Source: JAZKFP01 sp040386355 (GTDB taxonomy: Bacteria; Pseudomonadota; Gammaproteobacteria; Pseudomonadales; UBA6940). Taken from it: 5,265 bases of DNA. Position numbers and translations under genes: made by a program. The first letter of the stretch is position 1. Every line of letters starts with the position of its first letter. Location: assembly GCA_040386355.1 (NCBI GenBank), contig JAZKFP010000298.1, forward strand, positions 1 through 5,265. The letters are read 5' to 3'. The notes under the pieces are model-generated. The model was not told the DNA's origin. It did no database searches and saw only the letters and a program-made list of their open reading frames with translations. Below are positions 4,815 through 5,265 of the stretch, piece by piece.

Positions 4815-5265
4815 TTATTTCAAAATCTCTAATAGTTCAACTTTAAAAATTAGTGCTTGATTTGGTCCAATTGATTGACCTGCACCACGTTCTCCGTATG
4901 CTAAATTTGCAGGAATAACTAATTCCCATGTTGAACCCTGTGGCATTAATGTTAATGCTTCAATCCAGCCAGGAATTACACCAGATACAGGAAATTCTGC
5001 AGGCTCAGCACGACTATAAGAACTATCAAATACAGTTCCGTCAATTAGTTTTCCTTCATAATGTACTTTCACACGATCAGTCCGCGCAGGTTTTTTTCCA
5101 TTACCCGCTTTAATAACACGATATAAAAGTCCGGTATTTGTTGCTGTTACACCAGATTGTTTTGCATAATTTTGCAAGTAATTTTGGCTGGCTTTTAAAT
5201 TAGTTCCCGATTTTGCAAGATGTTCTTTTTCTTGATCGGCTTGCATTTGTTGTTGCAACTGTAAA
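4815..5265 (-). CDS. FKBP-type peptidyl-prolyl cis-trans isomerase (Mip/FkpA-like), C-terminal part
   Basis: This enzyme catalyses cis-trans isomerisation of prolyl bonds. Mip/FkpA-type members have an export signal and a helical N-terminal dimerisation domain and act in the periplasm or at the cell surface; Mip of Legionella is a known infectivity factor. Here 149 residues are visible and the frame stays open to the window edge (LQLQQQMQADQEK), so the start and any signal peptide lie outside. About 40 charged, Gln-rich residues belong to the end of the N-terminal domain and linker helix. The full FKBP domain follows, with its active-site residues in place: HYEGKL, VFDSS, SRAEP, EFPVSGVIPGW, LAYGERG and the final ALIFKVELLEI. 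GTVFDSS and VIPGW match Mip closely. The partial N-terminal region makes Mip/FkpA more likely than a short stand-alone FKBP. Whether it is the mip orthologue cannot be settled from this fragment. It ends at the shared bidirectional terminator. Confidence 0.92.
   Translation of the reverse strand, partial: LQLQQQMQADQEKEHLAKSGTNLKASQNYLQNYAKQSGVTATNTGLLYRVIKAGNGKKPARTDRVKVHYEGKLIDGTVFDSSYSRAEPAEFPVSGVIPGWIEALTLMPQGSTWELVIPANLAYGERGAGQSIGPNQALIFKVELLEILK

Noticed and set aside
4815..5258. FKBP gene beginning at TTG 5256-5258
   Set aside because: The frame continues upstream to the window edge, and a Mip/FkpA-type protein needs a much longer N-terminal region, so this is an internal Leu codon.

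Overview
The window is AT-rich DNA with the gene content of a gammaproteobacterium. The low GC, the Mip/FkpA-type FKBP isomerase, Rsd and a proteobacterial GshA suggest a Legionellales-like, possibly host-associated lineage (Coxiella/Legionella/Rickettsiella relatives). That placement is inference from composition and protein style, and I cannot name a species.

Layout from left to right: the 3' end of tex (RNA-binding transcription accessory protein, 1-599, +) with a hairpin just after its stop; a 146-bp gap holding three TTATTGAT copies at an exact 16-bp period; gshA (746-2377, +), encoding glutamate-cysteine ligase; a 249-bp gap with inverted repeats; a leftward gene for a small exported FliL-like protein (2627-3052, -); a 446-bp gap, most of which is a MITE-like element (3096-3343) with 19-bp terminal inverted repeats and a GC-rich core; dsbB (3499-4005, +); rsd (4212-4703, +); a strong bidirectional hairpin terminator (4738-4774); and the C-terminal part of a leftward FKBP-type prolyl isomerase gene (4815 to the window end, -).

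The genes do not form one operon. Tex and GshA are housekeeping functions (transcription accessory factor; first step of glutathione synthesis). DsbB and the FKBP isomerase both serve folding of exported proteins: DsbB reoxidises DsbA for disulfide formation, and FKBP/Mip proteins speed prolyl isomerisation in the periplasm or at the surface. Rsd binds the housekeeping sigma factor. From memory, Pseudomonas has tex close to gshA, and also a dsbB homologue, algQ (rsd) and an FKBP gene side by side, so this looks like inherited gammaproteobacterial gene order rather than an acquired island. The odd parts are the non-coding element between the FliL-like gene and dsbB, the exported FliL-like gene with no flagellar neighbours, and the periodic repeats before gshA. 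I see no complete transposase, CRISPR array, tRNA or rRNA.
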